DNA from: Acidobacterium sp.
Lineage (GTDB): Bacteria > Acidobacteriota > Terriglobia > Terriglobales > Acidobacteriaceae
Assembly: GCA_027315385.1 (NCBI GenBank)
Contig: DAHUYD010000123.1
Span: forward strand, 1-57,027
DNA length: 57,027 nucleotides
Reading direction: 5' to 3'
The notes beneath the pieces were generated by a model. The model made no database searches. It was not told where the DNA came from and saw only the letters and a program-made list of their open reading frames with translations. This document shows, piece by piece, positions 1-8,689 of the stretch (positions are counted from its first letter, which is position 1; each line of letters opens with the position of its first letter). The position numbers and the translations under genes are program-made.

Positions 1-126
1 AGCGTGGCGCGGCTGCTGGTGACCGCGCCCGGCACCACGCGGACATTTACCGTATCGCAGCCAATGAGCGTGTGTACGGGGCGGCTGCAGATCACGCCGC
101 TCGGGCTGGATCAGGGAGACGACTGA
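1..126 (+). CDS. C-terminal end of an unidentified protein (partial)
   Basis: An open frame enters the window at base 1 and ends at the TGA at 124-126, giving about 41 residues that finish ...LQITPLGLDQGDD. The 5' part lies outside the window. The residues visible (a Thr/Val-rich stretch, then a short acidic tail) do not identify a family. The frame converges with the membrane protein on the opposite strand and overlaps its 3' end by 16 bases, a tight tail-to-tail arrangement also seen at 6611-6628. It could be the end of a secreted or envelope protein, but that is a guess. Confidence 0.5.
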   Translation, partial: SVARLLVTAPGTTRTFTVSQPMSVCTGRLQITPLGLDQGDD

Positions 127-1526
127 GCGGGTTTCGCATCCGGTTGCTCCTCCGGTGCGCGCGCCCGGCCGCCGAAGGCCATGGCAGCGAGCGCGATCAG
201 CGGCGGAAAGCACTCAAGCGTATACCTCGGCTCCGGCGCCTCCAGTGTCAGGAGCAGCAGGCAGCGCAGCAGCACGAAGGCCAGAATGGCGCCCCGGAAA
301 CGCGGTCGCCTCAGGAATCCGGCGAGAGCGGCGATCAGGTACGCGAGGTTCAGGCCGGCGTAGGCCCACGCGAACTCCGTCTCCCCCTCGTGCTCCTCGA
401 ATTGCCACCAGCGCACCTCGATCCACAGCATTTCCGTTCGCGGGCGCAGCCACATGTCCGCGAGGCGTGCGAGGGGCAACTCCACGTAATAGCCGAAGGG
501 ATGAGCGCGGATGTGCTGGGCGGCCAGGGCGGCGAAACCCGCGTCGATGCGGCGAGTGATCTGGCAGCAGTGCTGGTTGTAGGCATCCAGCAACTGCACC
601 GTCTGGCGGTACTCGGCCGCCGAGTCGAAGGCGCGGGCGGGAAGCGTGGACGGCTCGATCGGATCGCTGTTCGCATTCCAGTAAACATCCCAGGTGCACG
701 CAAAATCCGCGCACACGGTTTTGGTCCATCGATTGAAGCCGGGGTTTGTGCTCTCGCCTGGATCCACGGCATAGCGCGGAGCGAGCGGCTGAAAGACATG
801 AAAGGTCCGCCAGTTGCGGACGGTCCAGGGAATGAACGGAAGAACGGAAAGGGCGCCGCACAGGAACGCCCAGCGCGCCATACTTCCCGCACCCCATTTC
901 CGGCGGCCGTAGAAGACCATCGCAGGGCACAGTGCGACGGCGAGCAGGGGGCCGTCTGGGCGGAGCAGTGCGGCGTAGCTCCAGGCCAGCGCAAGCACCA
1001 GGGCCCACTTCCAGCCGGGGCTGTCGAGGAAGCGCGGCAGAGCGTAGAAAGCGAGAGCGATCGAGAAAAGTTCCAGCGTTTCAGTGAGCGGAGCGGCGGT
1101 GTAGTTGGCGCTGAAGGGGCAGAGCGCGGCCAGCCAGAGCGCCCACCAGCCGGCGCGGTCGCTGTAGATCCGGCGGGCGAAGCCGGCAATCAGCAGGCAG
1201 GTGAGCAGATCGATGACCACCTGGAGCAGCAGAACAGGATAGTAGCGCCCGACGCCAAAGACGGCGAAGCAGAGTCGAAGAAACAATGGATAACCGGGCA
1301 GCCGGATCAGGGTGGGGTGGAGAGGCTCGCCGGGAGCAGAAATGCCGTAGACGCCGTGCAGCATCCAGTTTTTCGCTATCCCGCCGTAGATGAACGTGTC
1401 CCCGCCGATTTCCGGATAGGCCCGGATGAACCACAAGCGCAGGGTGGCGCCGGCGAGCAGCGCGAGCACCACCAGCCCGGTTCTGTTCGGCCGTGGAGTG
1501 ATCATTGCGATAATTAGACCAGTCAA
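111..1526 (-). CDS. Polytopic membrane protein, GT39/ArnT-like glycosyltransferase fold
   Basis: A 471-residue, strongly hydrophobic protein with about ten membrane segments. The first periplasmic loop follows TM1 and contains IGGDTFIYGGIAKNW, which matches the acidic-residue loop of GT39-like (PMT/ArnT, GT-C fold) lipid-sugar transferases, then RLPGYPLFLRL. It is clearly paralogous to the protein at 5186-6628 (shared RLPGYPLFL, CPF, LLRPDG, RPRTE and E-P-RYT-ECFP blocks). The likely role is transfer of a sugar from a polyprenyl-phosphate donor to an envelope acceptor; donor and acceptor cannot be read. A second Met at residue 8 is an alternative start. It is divergent from the GH18/deacetylase/GT2 gene, with 117 bases between them that presumably hold both promoters. 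Confidence 0.8.
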   Translation of the reverse strand: MTGLIIAMITPRPNRTGLVVLALLAGATLRLWFIRAYPEIGGDTFIYGGIAKNWMLHGVYGISAPGEPLHPTLIRLPGYPLFLRLCFAVFGVGRYYPVLLLQVVIDLLTCLLIAGFARRIYSDRAGWWALWLAALCPFSANYTAAPLTETLELFSIALAFYALPRFLDSPGWKWALVLALAWSYAALLRPDGPLLAVALCPAMVFYGRRKWGAGSMARWAFLCGALSVLPFIPWTVRNWRTFHVFQPLAPRYAVDPGESTNPGFNRWTKTVCADFACTWDVYWNANSDPIEPSTLPARAFDSAAEYRQTVQLLDAYNQHCCQITRRIDAGFAALAAQHIRAHPFGYYVELPLARLADMWLRPRTEMLWIEVRWWQFEEHEGETEFAWAYAGLNLAYLIAALAGFLRRPRFRGAILAFVLLRCLLLLTLEAPEPRYTLECFPPLIALAAMAFGGRARAPEEQPDAKPAQSSP

Positions 1527-1643
1527 CCGGTTGCGGCGGATTGGAAAAGTGCCCCCGGCTCGTTACTCGGGCCGGCAGCGGATGGATTTGCCGGGCTGGT
1601 TCGGGGCGCCATGTCGTACGATTGAAAGCATATTCGGCCAACG

Positions 1644-4600
1644 ATGAAGCAGGTTTTCTACGATCCCAGACAATTGCGGCGGAAGGTTCTCCGCCGGCTC
1701 ACCGACGTGTTGGTCGTGGGCTTCACGGTGGTTCTCGCGGTCTTTATTTTTAGCGTGATATCGCGGCAGAACCTCCCGGAGCTGCTGCTGCCGACGCAGA
1801 AGCCAAATTACAGGGCGCTCAAGCAACGCCAGGAGATGGTCCGCAAGACTACCGCCGGACGCCCCGCCCACCTGCGCCCGCGCCGCCGCGCGTCCGACGT
1901 GGTGCCCAACCAGGACCAGCCACTGCGCGCAGCGTTCTACGAGAACGATTCCGAGGACTTTGCCTCGTTTAAGGCGCACATCCGCCAAATCGACATTCTG
2001 TTTCCTGACTGGCTCCACGTCATCTCGCCCGACGGCAACCTTGTCGGTGCCACGCCCATGTACCCCGTGCATTTCTACAGCGTGGTGGATGTCAACGGAG
2101 TTCACAGCGTCGATCCGCAGAACCTGGTGAAGGACGCGATCGCGGCAGCCCACGAGAGTACCGAACTCTATCCCATGCTGAACGATTACGACACCCTCAC
2201 CCAGCAATGGGGCGGCGACGTGATCGGGCGAATGCTGCGGGATCCGGTCGCGCGCAACCGCCTGCACCTCCAGCTCGACAAGTTCCTGTACGCGAACCCG
2301 TCCTACCGCGGGATCGCCCTGGACTTTGAACAGGTTCCGGACGAGGACCAGAAGCTCTACGCGGAGTGGGTAGGCGAACTGCACCACGACTTTCAGGCGA
2401 AAAACCTCAAAGTCTACGTTAACGTTCAGTCGCAGGCCCCGCCGGCGGTGCTGCGCGCCATGTCGCGCAACAGCGACGGCGTCATCCTGATGAACTACGA
2501 CGAGCACGAGGAGACCAGCGATCCTGGTCCCGTGGCAAGCGAGCCGTGGTTTGAGGCCAACCTGACCCGCGCGCTCAGGTATGTGCCCCTCGAGAAGCTG
2601 ATCTGCGGGATCGGCAATTACGGATTCGACTGGGGGATGCCTGCGGCAGTGAAGGGGAAGAGGATTTCCGACCGGGTGGTGAATGTCGACGACCTGACCG
2701 TGCAGGATGCGTGGCAACTGGCGGACGATGCGGGCGCGGACGTGCATCTGGCGGGCGATGAGCTGAATCCTTCGTTCGCCTACGTGGACGAGGACACTCA
2801 CCTGCGCCATCAGGTGTGGTTTCTCGATGCGGTGACCGCCCTCAACGAGATGCGTGCCGGCAACCTCATGGGCATCCGCACCTTCGCCCTGTGGCGGCTC
2901 GGCGAAGAGGATCCGTCGCTCTGGAAGGTCTGGAACGATCCCGGAGCCAGGGATGCTCCCGAGCGCCTGTACACAGTGCCCCCGGGACAGGACGTCAACA
3001 CCGATGGCGAAGGGGACATCCTGCGCATCGTTTCCACCCCGCAGACGGGCAAGCGCACGATCCAGATGGCCTCGGACAATTACACGCTGATCGACGAGGA
3101 CATGCTGAAGCTGCCGCATTCCTACACGATCGAGCAGTACGGATACAAGCCGCACGAGCTGGCGCTGACCTTCGATGACGGGCCTGACCCCACCTGGACG
3201 CCCAGGATCCTGAACGTGCTGCAGCAGTATCGCGTGCCCGGGACATTCATGATCATCGGCGAAGAGGCCATGAACAACATGGGCCTGGTCAAGCGTGAAG
3301 TGGACGAGGGGAACGAGATCGCCAACCACACCTTCACCCACCCCAATATCGCGGAAATTACGCCCCGCCAACTCACGCTGGAACTGAACGGCACGGAACG
3401 GTTATTTGCCGCGGAGCTGGGCATTCACACGCTCTTTTTCCGGCCGCCGTATTCAATCGATCAGGAGCCCGATACCAACGAGGAAGCCGCGCCCGCTTAT
3501 CGCATCCAGCAGATGGGCTACACCATCATCGGCGACAAGATCGACACCGACGACTGGAACGAGCATCCTCGGAAGACCCCCCAGGAGATTACCGAGAGCG
3601 TCCTCGCGCAAATCCAGGCCATGAAGTCGCTGCCGTGGATGCGCGGCAGCATCATCCTCATGCACGACGGTGGCGGCGACCGCTCGGCGACCGTTGCCGC
3701 GCTGCCCATGCTCATCGCCACCCTGCGCGCGCGCGGCTACAAATTCGTGCGCGTGTCGGACCTGATGGGGAAATCGCGGGCGCAGGTTATGCCGCCGATC
3801 GCGCCCAGTTTGCGCTGGCAGGCTCGCATCGACTGGGTGGCCTTCTTCTTCTTCGCCGTCTTCGCCCATTTCCTCGTGGACGTCTTCTTTATCGGCGACG
3901 TCCTGATGAGCGTGCGGCTGTTGCTGATCGGCATCTTTGCCCTCATCGAGCGACTCAGAAAACGGCATGTTCCGGCCGGGAATTACCAACCCCGCGTGGC
4001 CGTGCTCATTCCCGCCTATAACGAAGAGGTCGTTATCGTCCGGACGATCCAGTCGGTGCTGAAGTCGGATTATCCGGCCATCCGGGTTATCGTCATCGAT
4101 GACGGCTCGCTCGACCGCACGTTCGAAGTCGCCCGCGAGGCGTTTTCGGAGGAGATTGCCGCAAAACGGCTGCTCGTGCTCACCAAGGCGAACTCCGGCA
4201 AAGCCGAGGCGCTGAATTACGGCCTCAACCACGTGGACGAGGAGGTCTACGTCGGGATTGACGCGGATACCGTCATTGCCCCGGACGCGGTTTCCAGGCT
4301 GGTCCGCTGGTTCGCCGACCCCCGCGTGGGCGCCGTGGCCGGTAATGCGAAGGTCGGCAACCGCATCAATCTGTGGACGCAGTGGCAGGCCCTCGAATAC
4401 ATCACCAGCCAGAACTTCGAGCGCCGCGCCATGGATCTGTTCAACGTCGTCACGGTGGTGCCGGGAGCGATTGGCGCGTGGCGCACCAGCGCGGTCAAGC
4501 ATGGCGGCTGCTATCCCGTGAATACCGTCGCCGAAGACGCCGACCTGACCATGAATCTGCTGGAGCATCAGTACAAGGTGATTTACGACGACCACGCGCT

Positions 4601-5147
4601 GGCGTTTACCGAGGCTCCGGCGAACGCGCGCGACCTCATGCAGCAGCGCTTCCGCTGGTCGTTCGGGATTCTGCAGGCCGTCTTCAAGCACTGGGGTGCG
4701 GTGCGCAAGAATCGCGCGATGGGATTCTTCGCCCTGCCGAACATTCTCGTCTTCCAGATTCTGTTTCCGCTGGTATCGCCGCTCATCGACATCATGTTCG
4801 CGGCCGGCGTCGTCCAGTATCTGGTGGACCTGCACTTCCATCCGGAAGCCGCCAGCGCCGCCAGCTTCGAGAAGCTGCTGGCCTACTTCTTCATCTTCCT
4901 CCTCATCGATTTCGTTACCTCCACGCTTGCTTTTCTGCTGGAGCCTCGCCATCCCGCGAACAAAGGGGACGGGTGGCTGCTCTTCCACATCTGGCTGCAG
5001 CGCTTTTCCTACCGGCAGATTTTCTCCGTCGTGCTGTTCCGCACGCTGAAGCGCGCCATTGAGGGCAGGCCGTTCAACTGGGAGAAGATCGAACGCACGG
5101 CGCGGATGTCCCGGAATACGGAAGAGATCGCCGCCGGCCGACGGTAA
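1644..5147 (+). CDS. Three-domain GH18-like / polysaccharide deacetylase / GT2 membrane protein
   Basis: A 1167-residue fusion. Residues 23-40 form a membrane anchor. Residues about 100-440 are GH18-like, with GIALDFE giving the catalytic D227-E229 pair. Residues about 500-710 are a NodB deacetylase with metal-binding TFDDGP (D511, D512) and HTFTH (H562, H566). A TM at about 731-755 leads to a processive GT2 domain, with DxD at 873-875, ED at 964-965 and QRFRW (QxxRW) at 1001-1005, then C-terminal TM helices. GT2 synthases with this signature polymerise UDP-sugars such as GlcNAc across the inner membrane; the periplasmic deacetylase and GH18 module would modify and trim the product, like PgaB and PgaC in one chain. 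The family with all three modules is known in some Bacteroidetes and acidobacteria. The exact polymer (PNAG-like or chitin-like) is inferred. Confidence 0.9.
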   Translation: MKQVFYDPRQLRRKVLRRLTDVLVVGFTVVLAVFIFSVISRQNLPELLLPTQKPNYRALKQRQEMVRKTTAGRPAHLRPRRRASDVVPNQDQPLRAAFYENDSEDFASFKAHIRQIDILFPDWLHVISPDGNLVGATPMYPVHFYSVVDVNGVHSVDPQNLVKDAIAAAHESTELYPMLNDYDTLTQQWGGDVIGRMLRDPVARNRLHLQLDKFLYANPSYRGIALDFEQVPDEDQKLYAEWVGELHHDFQAKNLKVYVNVQSQAPPAVLRAMSRNSDGVILMNYDEHEETSDPGPVASEPWFEANLTRALRYVPLEKLICGIGNYGFDWGMPAAVKGKRISDRVVNVDDLTVQDAWQLADDAGADVHLAGDELNPSFAYVDEDTHLRHQVWFLDAVTALNEMRAGNLMGIRTFALWRLGEEDPSLWKVWNDPGARDAPERLYTVPPGQDVNTDGEGDILRIVSTPQTGKRTIQMASDNYTLIDEDMLKLPHSYTIEQYGYKPHELALTFDDGPDPTWTPRILNVLQQYRVPGTFMIIGEEAMNNMGLVKREVDEGNEIANHTFTHPNIAEITPRQLTLELNGTERLFAAELGIHTLFFRPPYSIDQEPDTNEEAAPAYRIQQMGYTIIGDKIDTDDWNEHPRKTPQEITESVLAQIQAMKSLPWMRGSIILMHDGGGDRSATVAALPMLIATLRARGYKFVRVSDLMGKSRAQVMPPIAPSLRWQARIDWVAFFFFAVFAHFLVDVFFIGDVLMSVRLLLIGIFALIERLRKRHVPAGNYQPRVAVLIPAYNEEVVIVRTIQSVLKSDYPAIRVIVIDDGSLDRTFEVAREAFSEEIAAKRLLVLTKANSGKAEALNYGLNHVDEEVYVGIDADTVIAPDAVSRLVRWFADPRVGAVAGNAKVGNRINLWTQWQALEYITSQNFERRAMDLFNVVTVVPGAIGAWRTSAVKHGGCYPVNTVAEDADLTMNLLEHQYKVIYDDHALAFTEAPANARDLMQQRFRWSFGILQAVFKHWGAVRKNRAMGFFALPNILVFQILFPLVSPLIDIMFAAGVVQYLVDLHFHPEAASAASFEKLLAYFFIFLLIDFVTSTLAFLLEPRHPANKGDGWLLFHIWLQRFSYRQIFSVVLFRTLKRAIEGRPFNWEKIERTARMSRNTEEIAAGRR

Positions 5148-5185
5148 ATTCAGCGCTGATTTCGCCGCCGCGCCGCGCTCCTCCG

Positions 5186-6628
5186 GTGATACAAGGGGAC
5201 GTGGCCTTGCGCCGATTCAGGACGGAGCCGTGGGTGGTCGCGCTGTTGCTGGCCGCGGGCCTGGCGCTGCGGCTCTACTATCTGTTGCTGCCGGTTGCGC
5301 TCGACGACGACACCGCTGCCTACACGCAGCTCGCCCAAAACTGGTTCCACCACGGCATTTACGGATTCGTTCACGCCGGGCAAATCGTGCCCAGCCTGAT
5401 CCGGCTGCCTGGATATCCGCTGTTTCTCGGGCTGGTATTCGCGATCTTCGGGCGCGATCGCCTCAACGCGGCCCTGATGTTGCAGGTGCTCATCGATCTG
5501 GGCGCCTGCTGGCTGCTGTTCGATTGCCTCAGAACCGAGGTTTCCCGCCGTGCCGCGTGGGCCGGGTTGTTCCTTGGCGTGTTTTGCCCGTTCACGGCCG
5601 CCTATGCCGCTGCGGGTATGACCGAATGCCTGTCGATGGCCTGCGTCACTCTGGCCATCTGGTCGCTGGCGCGGCTTCTGCGCGCGGCGCGGGAAGGGCG
5701 GAGCGCCCTGGCTCCGCTGCTGGCGCTGGCTGCCGCAACCGGCTTCGCGACGCTGCTGCGTCCGGACGGCGCGCTCCTGCTCGCGGTTTTCGCGCTGGCG
5801 GTCTTCCGGTATGGCAGCGAAGGGCCCGAAGCCGCCCGTTCGGTTCGTTCGCTGCGCCTGGCGATCCTGGTCGCAGCTCTGGCCGCGCTGCCGCTGGTTC
5901 CGTGGACGCTGCGGGACTTCAATACCTTCGGTGTCTTCGAGCCGCTTGCGCCGAGGGAGGCGAACAATCCCGGAGAGTTCTCCCCCAAAGGCTTTCATCG
6001 CTGGATGCGTACCTGGTCGATCGATTACATGAATACGGCCGATGTCGCGTGGAACCAGTCGGGCTTCATCGATCCGCACGATATTCCTTCGCGCGCCTGC
6101 TCAACCGCACAGGAATGCGGGGAAACGATGGCGTTGATTGCTGAGCACAACCGCCTTCGCGATGTGACGCCGGCTCTGGATGCGCAGTTTGCGGCGCTGG
6201 CGGCCCGGCGGGTTCGCCACCATCCGGTGGATTATTACCTTGCGATGCCGGCGCTCCGCGTCGCCGATATGTGGATGCGTCCACGCACCGAGCTTTTCGA
6301 CATCGAGGATGATTGGTGGGCGCTCGGCGAGCATCCTGCTGACAGCGTCCTGGCAATCCTGCTCGGGATGGTGAATCTCGGCTACCTCGGGATGGCGGCC
6401 TGGGGATTCCTGCGCCGCAAGGTTCCGCTCGCCGGCGCGCTGCTCACGTACATGCTCCTGCGCTGTCTGGTCATCGCCACCATGCCGAATCCCGAGCAGC
6501 GGTACACCATGGAGTGCTTTCCCATGCTGATTCTGGCCGCAGCATGCGTGTTTGCGCCCGATCGCAGGAGCACGGGCGAGGGAGTCTCCGCCATGATGAC
6601 AGCGTCTCCGTCAGACATTGCCGCCTGA
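5186..6628 (+). CDS. Polytopic membrane protein, GT39/ArnT-like, paralogue of 111-1526
   Basis: A 480-residue multi-spanning protein. After TM1 it has the loop LDDDTAAYTQLAQNWFHHGIYG with an acidic cluster typical of GT-C transferases, followed by LIRLPGYPLFLGL and LLRPDGALLL. It lies 38 bases after the trifunctional polysaccharide gene on the same strand and probably shares its transcript, so the product may add sugars to the same envelope polymer or to a lipid carrier. The start used is GTG at 5186; an in-frame GTG at 5201 with AAGGGG just before it is possible but its spacing is poor. The 3' end overlaps the convergent DUF72 gene by 18 bases. Confidence 0.8.
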   Translation: MIQGDVALRRFRTEPWVVALLLAAGLALRLYYLLLPVALDDDTAAYTQLAQNWFHHGIYGFVHAGQIVPSLIRLPGYPLFLGLVFAIFGRDRLNAALMLQVLIDLGACWLLFDCLRTEVSRRAAWAGLFLGVFCPFTAAYAAAGMTECLSMACVTLAIWSLARLLRAAREGRSALAPLLALAAATGFATLLRPDGALLLAVFALAVFRYGSEGPEAARSVRSLRLAILVAALAALPLVPWTLRDFNTFGVFEPLAPREANNPGEFSPKGFHRWMRTWSIDYMNTADVAWNQSGFIDPHDIPSRACSTAQECGETMALIAEHNRLRDVTPALDAQFAALAARRVRHHPVDYYLAMPALRVADMWMRPRTELFDIEDDWWALGEHPADSVLAILLGMVNLGYLGMAAWGFLRRKVPLAGALLTYMLLRCLVIATMPNPEQRYTMECFPMLILAAACVFAPDRRSTGEGVSAMMTASPSDIAA

Positions 6629-7543
6629 GCCGCCAAGCAGCCGTTCCACCCGCAGGCAAAGCGCTTTTGCGTCGAAGGGAGCGCGCACTTTCGCATCGTT
6701 GTCGAAATACACATAGACATCTCGCCTTGCGCGTTTGGGTGGGCGCGCCGCGGAAGCGTACTCACCTTCGGGAACGGCGCGCGAGGAGACGGGGCAGTCG
6801 CGTGCTTCTCCCCCCTGCGCCCAGGCGGCGATGCGATGCGCCCAGATGTCGAGCGCCCGGGCGCTGTATCCGCTGGCGTAAAGCTGCTCGGAGCCGTGCA
6901 GGCGCAGGTAGAGGAAGTCGGCTGTGACGTCGAGCAGACGCGGCCACTCCACCGTGTCGGCGCACACCAGAGCAACGCGGTGGCGGCGCAGCAGGCTGAC
7001 AAATTCCGGCGTGACGAAACTGGGATGGCGGATCTCCACGGCGTGCCGCAGGCGGTAGTTGCCGGATGGCTCGAGAAACGCGCGGGACTTCAGCCGATCG
7101 TCGTGTTCCGCTGCCAGCTCCGCGGCGGCCTCAGTCGTGCCCGGGAGCATCGTCAGGAATTCGTCTAGCACATCGTGGTTAAATCCGAAGTTGGGCGGAA
7201 ATTGCCAGAGAAACGGGCCCAGCTTTTCTTCGAGCCTGAGCACCCCCGAGGCCAGGTAATTCGCAAGTGGCGTGCGGACGTTGCGCAGCCTGCGCATATG
7301 GGTGATGAAGCGCGACCCCTTCACCGCCAAGACGAACCCCTCGGGCGTTGCGGAGGCCCATTTTGCGTAGCTGGACGGACGCTGGAGCGAGTAGAACGTG
7401 CCGTTGATCTCGATGGTGCGGAAGGTTTCCGCGGCAAAGGCGAGCTCGCGCTTCTGCGGCAGTTCTTTCGGATAGAAGACGCCGCGCCACCCTTTGTAGG
7501 TCCAGCCTGAAATGCCGATGCGGACGGTGCCGTGGGCGCTCAC
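6611..7543 (-). CDS. DUF72 (YecE-like) protein
   Basis: A 310-residue protein that starts with [19 protein letters not shown] and continues with [31 protein letters not shown] and AVEIRHPSF. These are the conserved blocks of the DUF72 TIM-barrel family. The biochemical function of the family is not established. The C-terminus has the usual [18 protein letters not shown] block. It is divergent from glyQ across about 110 bases and convergent with the membrane protein before it, so it is probably a monocistronic gene. Confidence 0.9.
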   Translation of the reverse strand: MSAHGTVRIGISGWTYKGWRGVFYPKELPQKRELAFAAETFRTIEINGTFYSLQRPSSYAKWASATPEGFVLAVKGSRFITHMRRLRNVRTPLANYLASGVLRLEEKLGPFLWQFPPNFGFNHDVLDEFLTMLPGTTEAAAELAAEHDDRLKSRAFLEPSGNYRLRHAVEIRHPSFVTPEFVSLLRRHRVALVCADTVEWPRLLDVTADFLYLRLHGSEQLYASGYSARALDIWAHRIAAWAQGGEARDCPVSSRAVPEGEYASAARPPKRARRDVYVYFDNDAKVRAPFDAKALCLRVERLLGGSGGNV

Positions 7544-7652
7544 GCATGGTTGGGAGTGGCCTGGCGCACGCGCGGTTGCACCAGCCGCACGATGCAGCGA
7601 AGCCGCGCTGCCGATAGAATCGTTACATCGATTTGGAGAACGAGAGCCACCG

Positions 7653-8687
7653 TTGACGCCAAACCCTTCGTTGACCTACCAGGAACTGCTGCTGCGCCTC
7701 CAGAACTTCTGGGCCGAGCGAGGCTGCGTTCTGGCCCAGGCGTATGACGTCGAGGTGGGCGCGGGCACTATGTCGCCGGATACTTTCCTGCGCGTGCTTG
7801 GTCCCGACCCCATCGCCATCGCCTACACTCAGCCCTCGCGGCGGCCCGCCGACGGGCGCTACGGCGAAAACCCCAACCGCCTGTACAAGCACACGCAGCT
7901 GCAGGTCATTCTCAAGCCGCCGCCGGCCGATATCCAGGAGATGTACCTCGACTCGCTGGATGCCATCGGTATTCGCCTGCGCGAGCACGACATCAAGTTT
8001 GAGGAAGACAACTGGGAGTGGCCCGTGGGCGGCGCGTGGGGCGTCGGCTGGCAGGTGATGCTCGACGGCCTCGAAATCACCCAGTTTACCTACTTCCAGC
8101 AGTGCGGCGGCATGGACCTCGATCCGATCTCCGGCGAAATCACCTATGGCCTCGAGCGCATCGCGGCGTTTCTCCAGGATGTCGACTCGATCTATGACAT
8201 TGTGTGGGCGCGCGATCCGAAAACGGGGCGAGCCATCACCTACGGTGACGTTCGCCTCCAGGAAGAACTGCAGCTTTCGGTGTACAACTTTGAGGCTGCG
8301 GACATCGGCAAGCTGTGGGAGCATCTGCGGCTCTATGAGGCCGAGTGCCAGGCGCTGCTGGATGAATTTCACGCCCGCTTCAGTCCGAAAGCCGAGAAGG
8401 CGGCGGGTCGGCACGAGAAGATTCACGACCGGCTGGTGCATACCGAGACCCCCCACCCGGCGGGCGAGGATTTGCGCCTCGCGCTCCGGCGATTTCCGGT
8501 GCTGGGTGCATATGAGCTGTGCCTGAAGTGCTCTCACCTCTTCAATCTGCTCGATGCGCGCGGGGCAATCTCCGTCACGGAGCGCGTCGCCCTAATGGCG
8601 CGGGTTCGCAACATGGTAGTGGGCGTGGCCAAAGCGTATGCGGTGCAGCGCCGGGCGGCGCAATCACAGGAAGCGGGGGCCGCGTAG
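7653..8687 (+). CDS. glyQ: Glycyl-tRNA synthetase alpha subunit
   Basis: Catalytic alpha chain of the heterotetrameric (alpha2 beta2) bacterial glycyl-tRNA synthetase; with GlyS it charges tRNA-Gly in the cytoplasm. Diagnostic blocks are [75 protein letters not shown] and FTYFQQCGG. The upstream frame has no ATG close to these blocks, and the family normally begins a few residues before [12 protein letters not shown] therefore place the start at the TTG at 7653, giving 344 residues. This is longer than the usual roughly 300, because of an extra C-terminal stretch that ends in AQSQEAGAA. glyS begins 2 bases after the stop. Confidence 0.93.
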   Translation: MTPNPSLTYQELLLRLQNFWAERGCVLAQAYDVEVGAGTMSPDTFLRVLGPDPIAIAYTQPSRRPADGRYGENPNRLYKHTQLQVILKPPPADIQEMYLDSLDAIGIRLREHDIKFEEDNWEWPVGGAWGVGWQVMLDGLEITQFTYFQQCGGMDLDPISGEITYGLERIAAFLQDVDSIYDIVWARDPKTGRAITYGDVRLQEELQLSVYNFEAADIGKLWEHLRLYEAECQALLDEFHARFSPKAEKAAGRHEKIHDRLVHTETPHPAGEDLRLALRRFPVLGAYELCLKCSHLFNLLDARGAISVTERVALMARVRNMVVGVAKAYAVQRRAAQSQEAGAA

Positions 8688-8689
8688 CC

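Noticed and set aside
72..1517. Plus-strand frame over the first membrane protein
   Set aside because: The minus strand encodes a clear polytopic transferase with a paralogue; the plus frame is charged low-complexity.
1563..4988. Minus-strand frames across the trifunctional polysaccharide gene
   Set aside because: Antisense shadows without domains.
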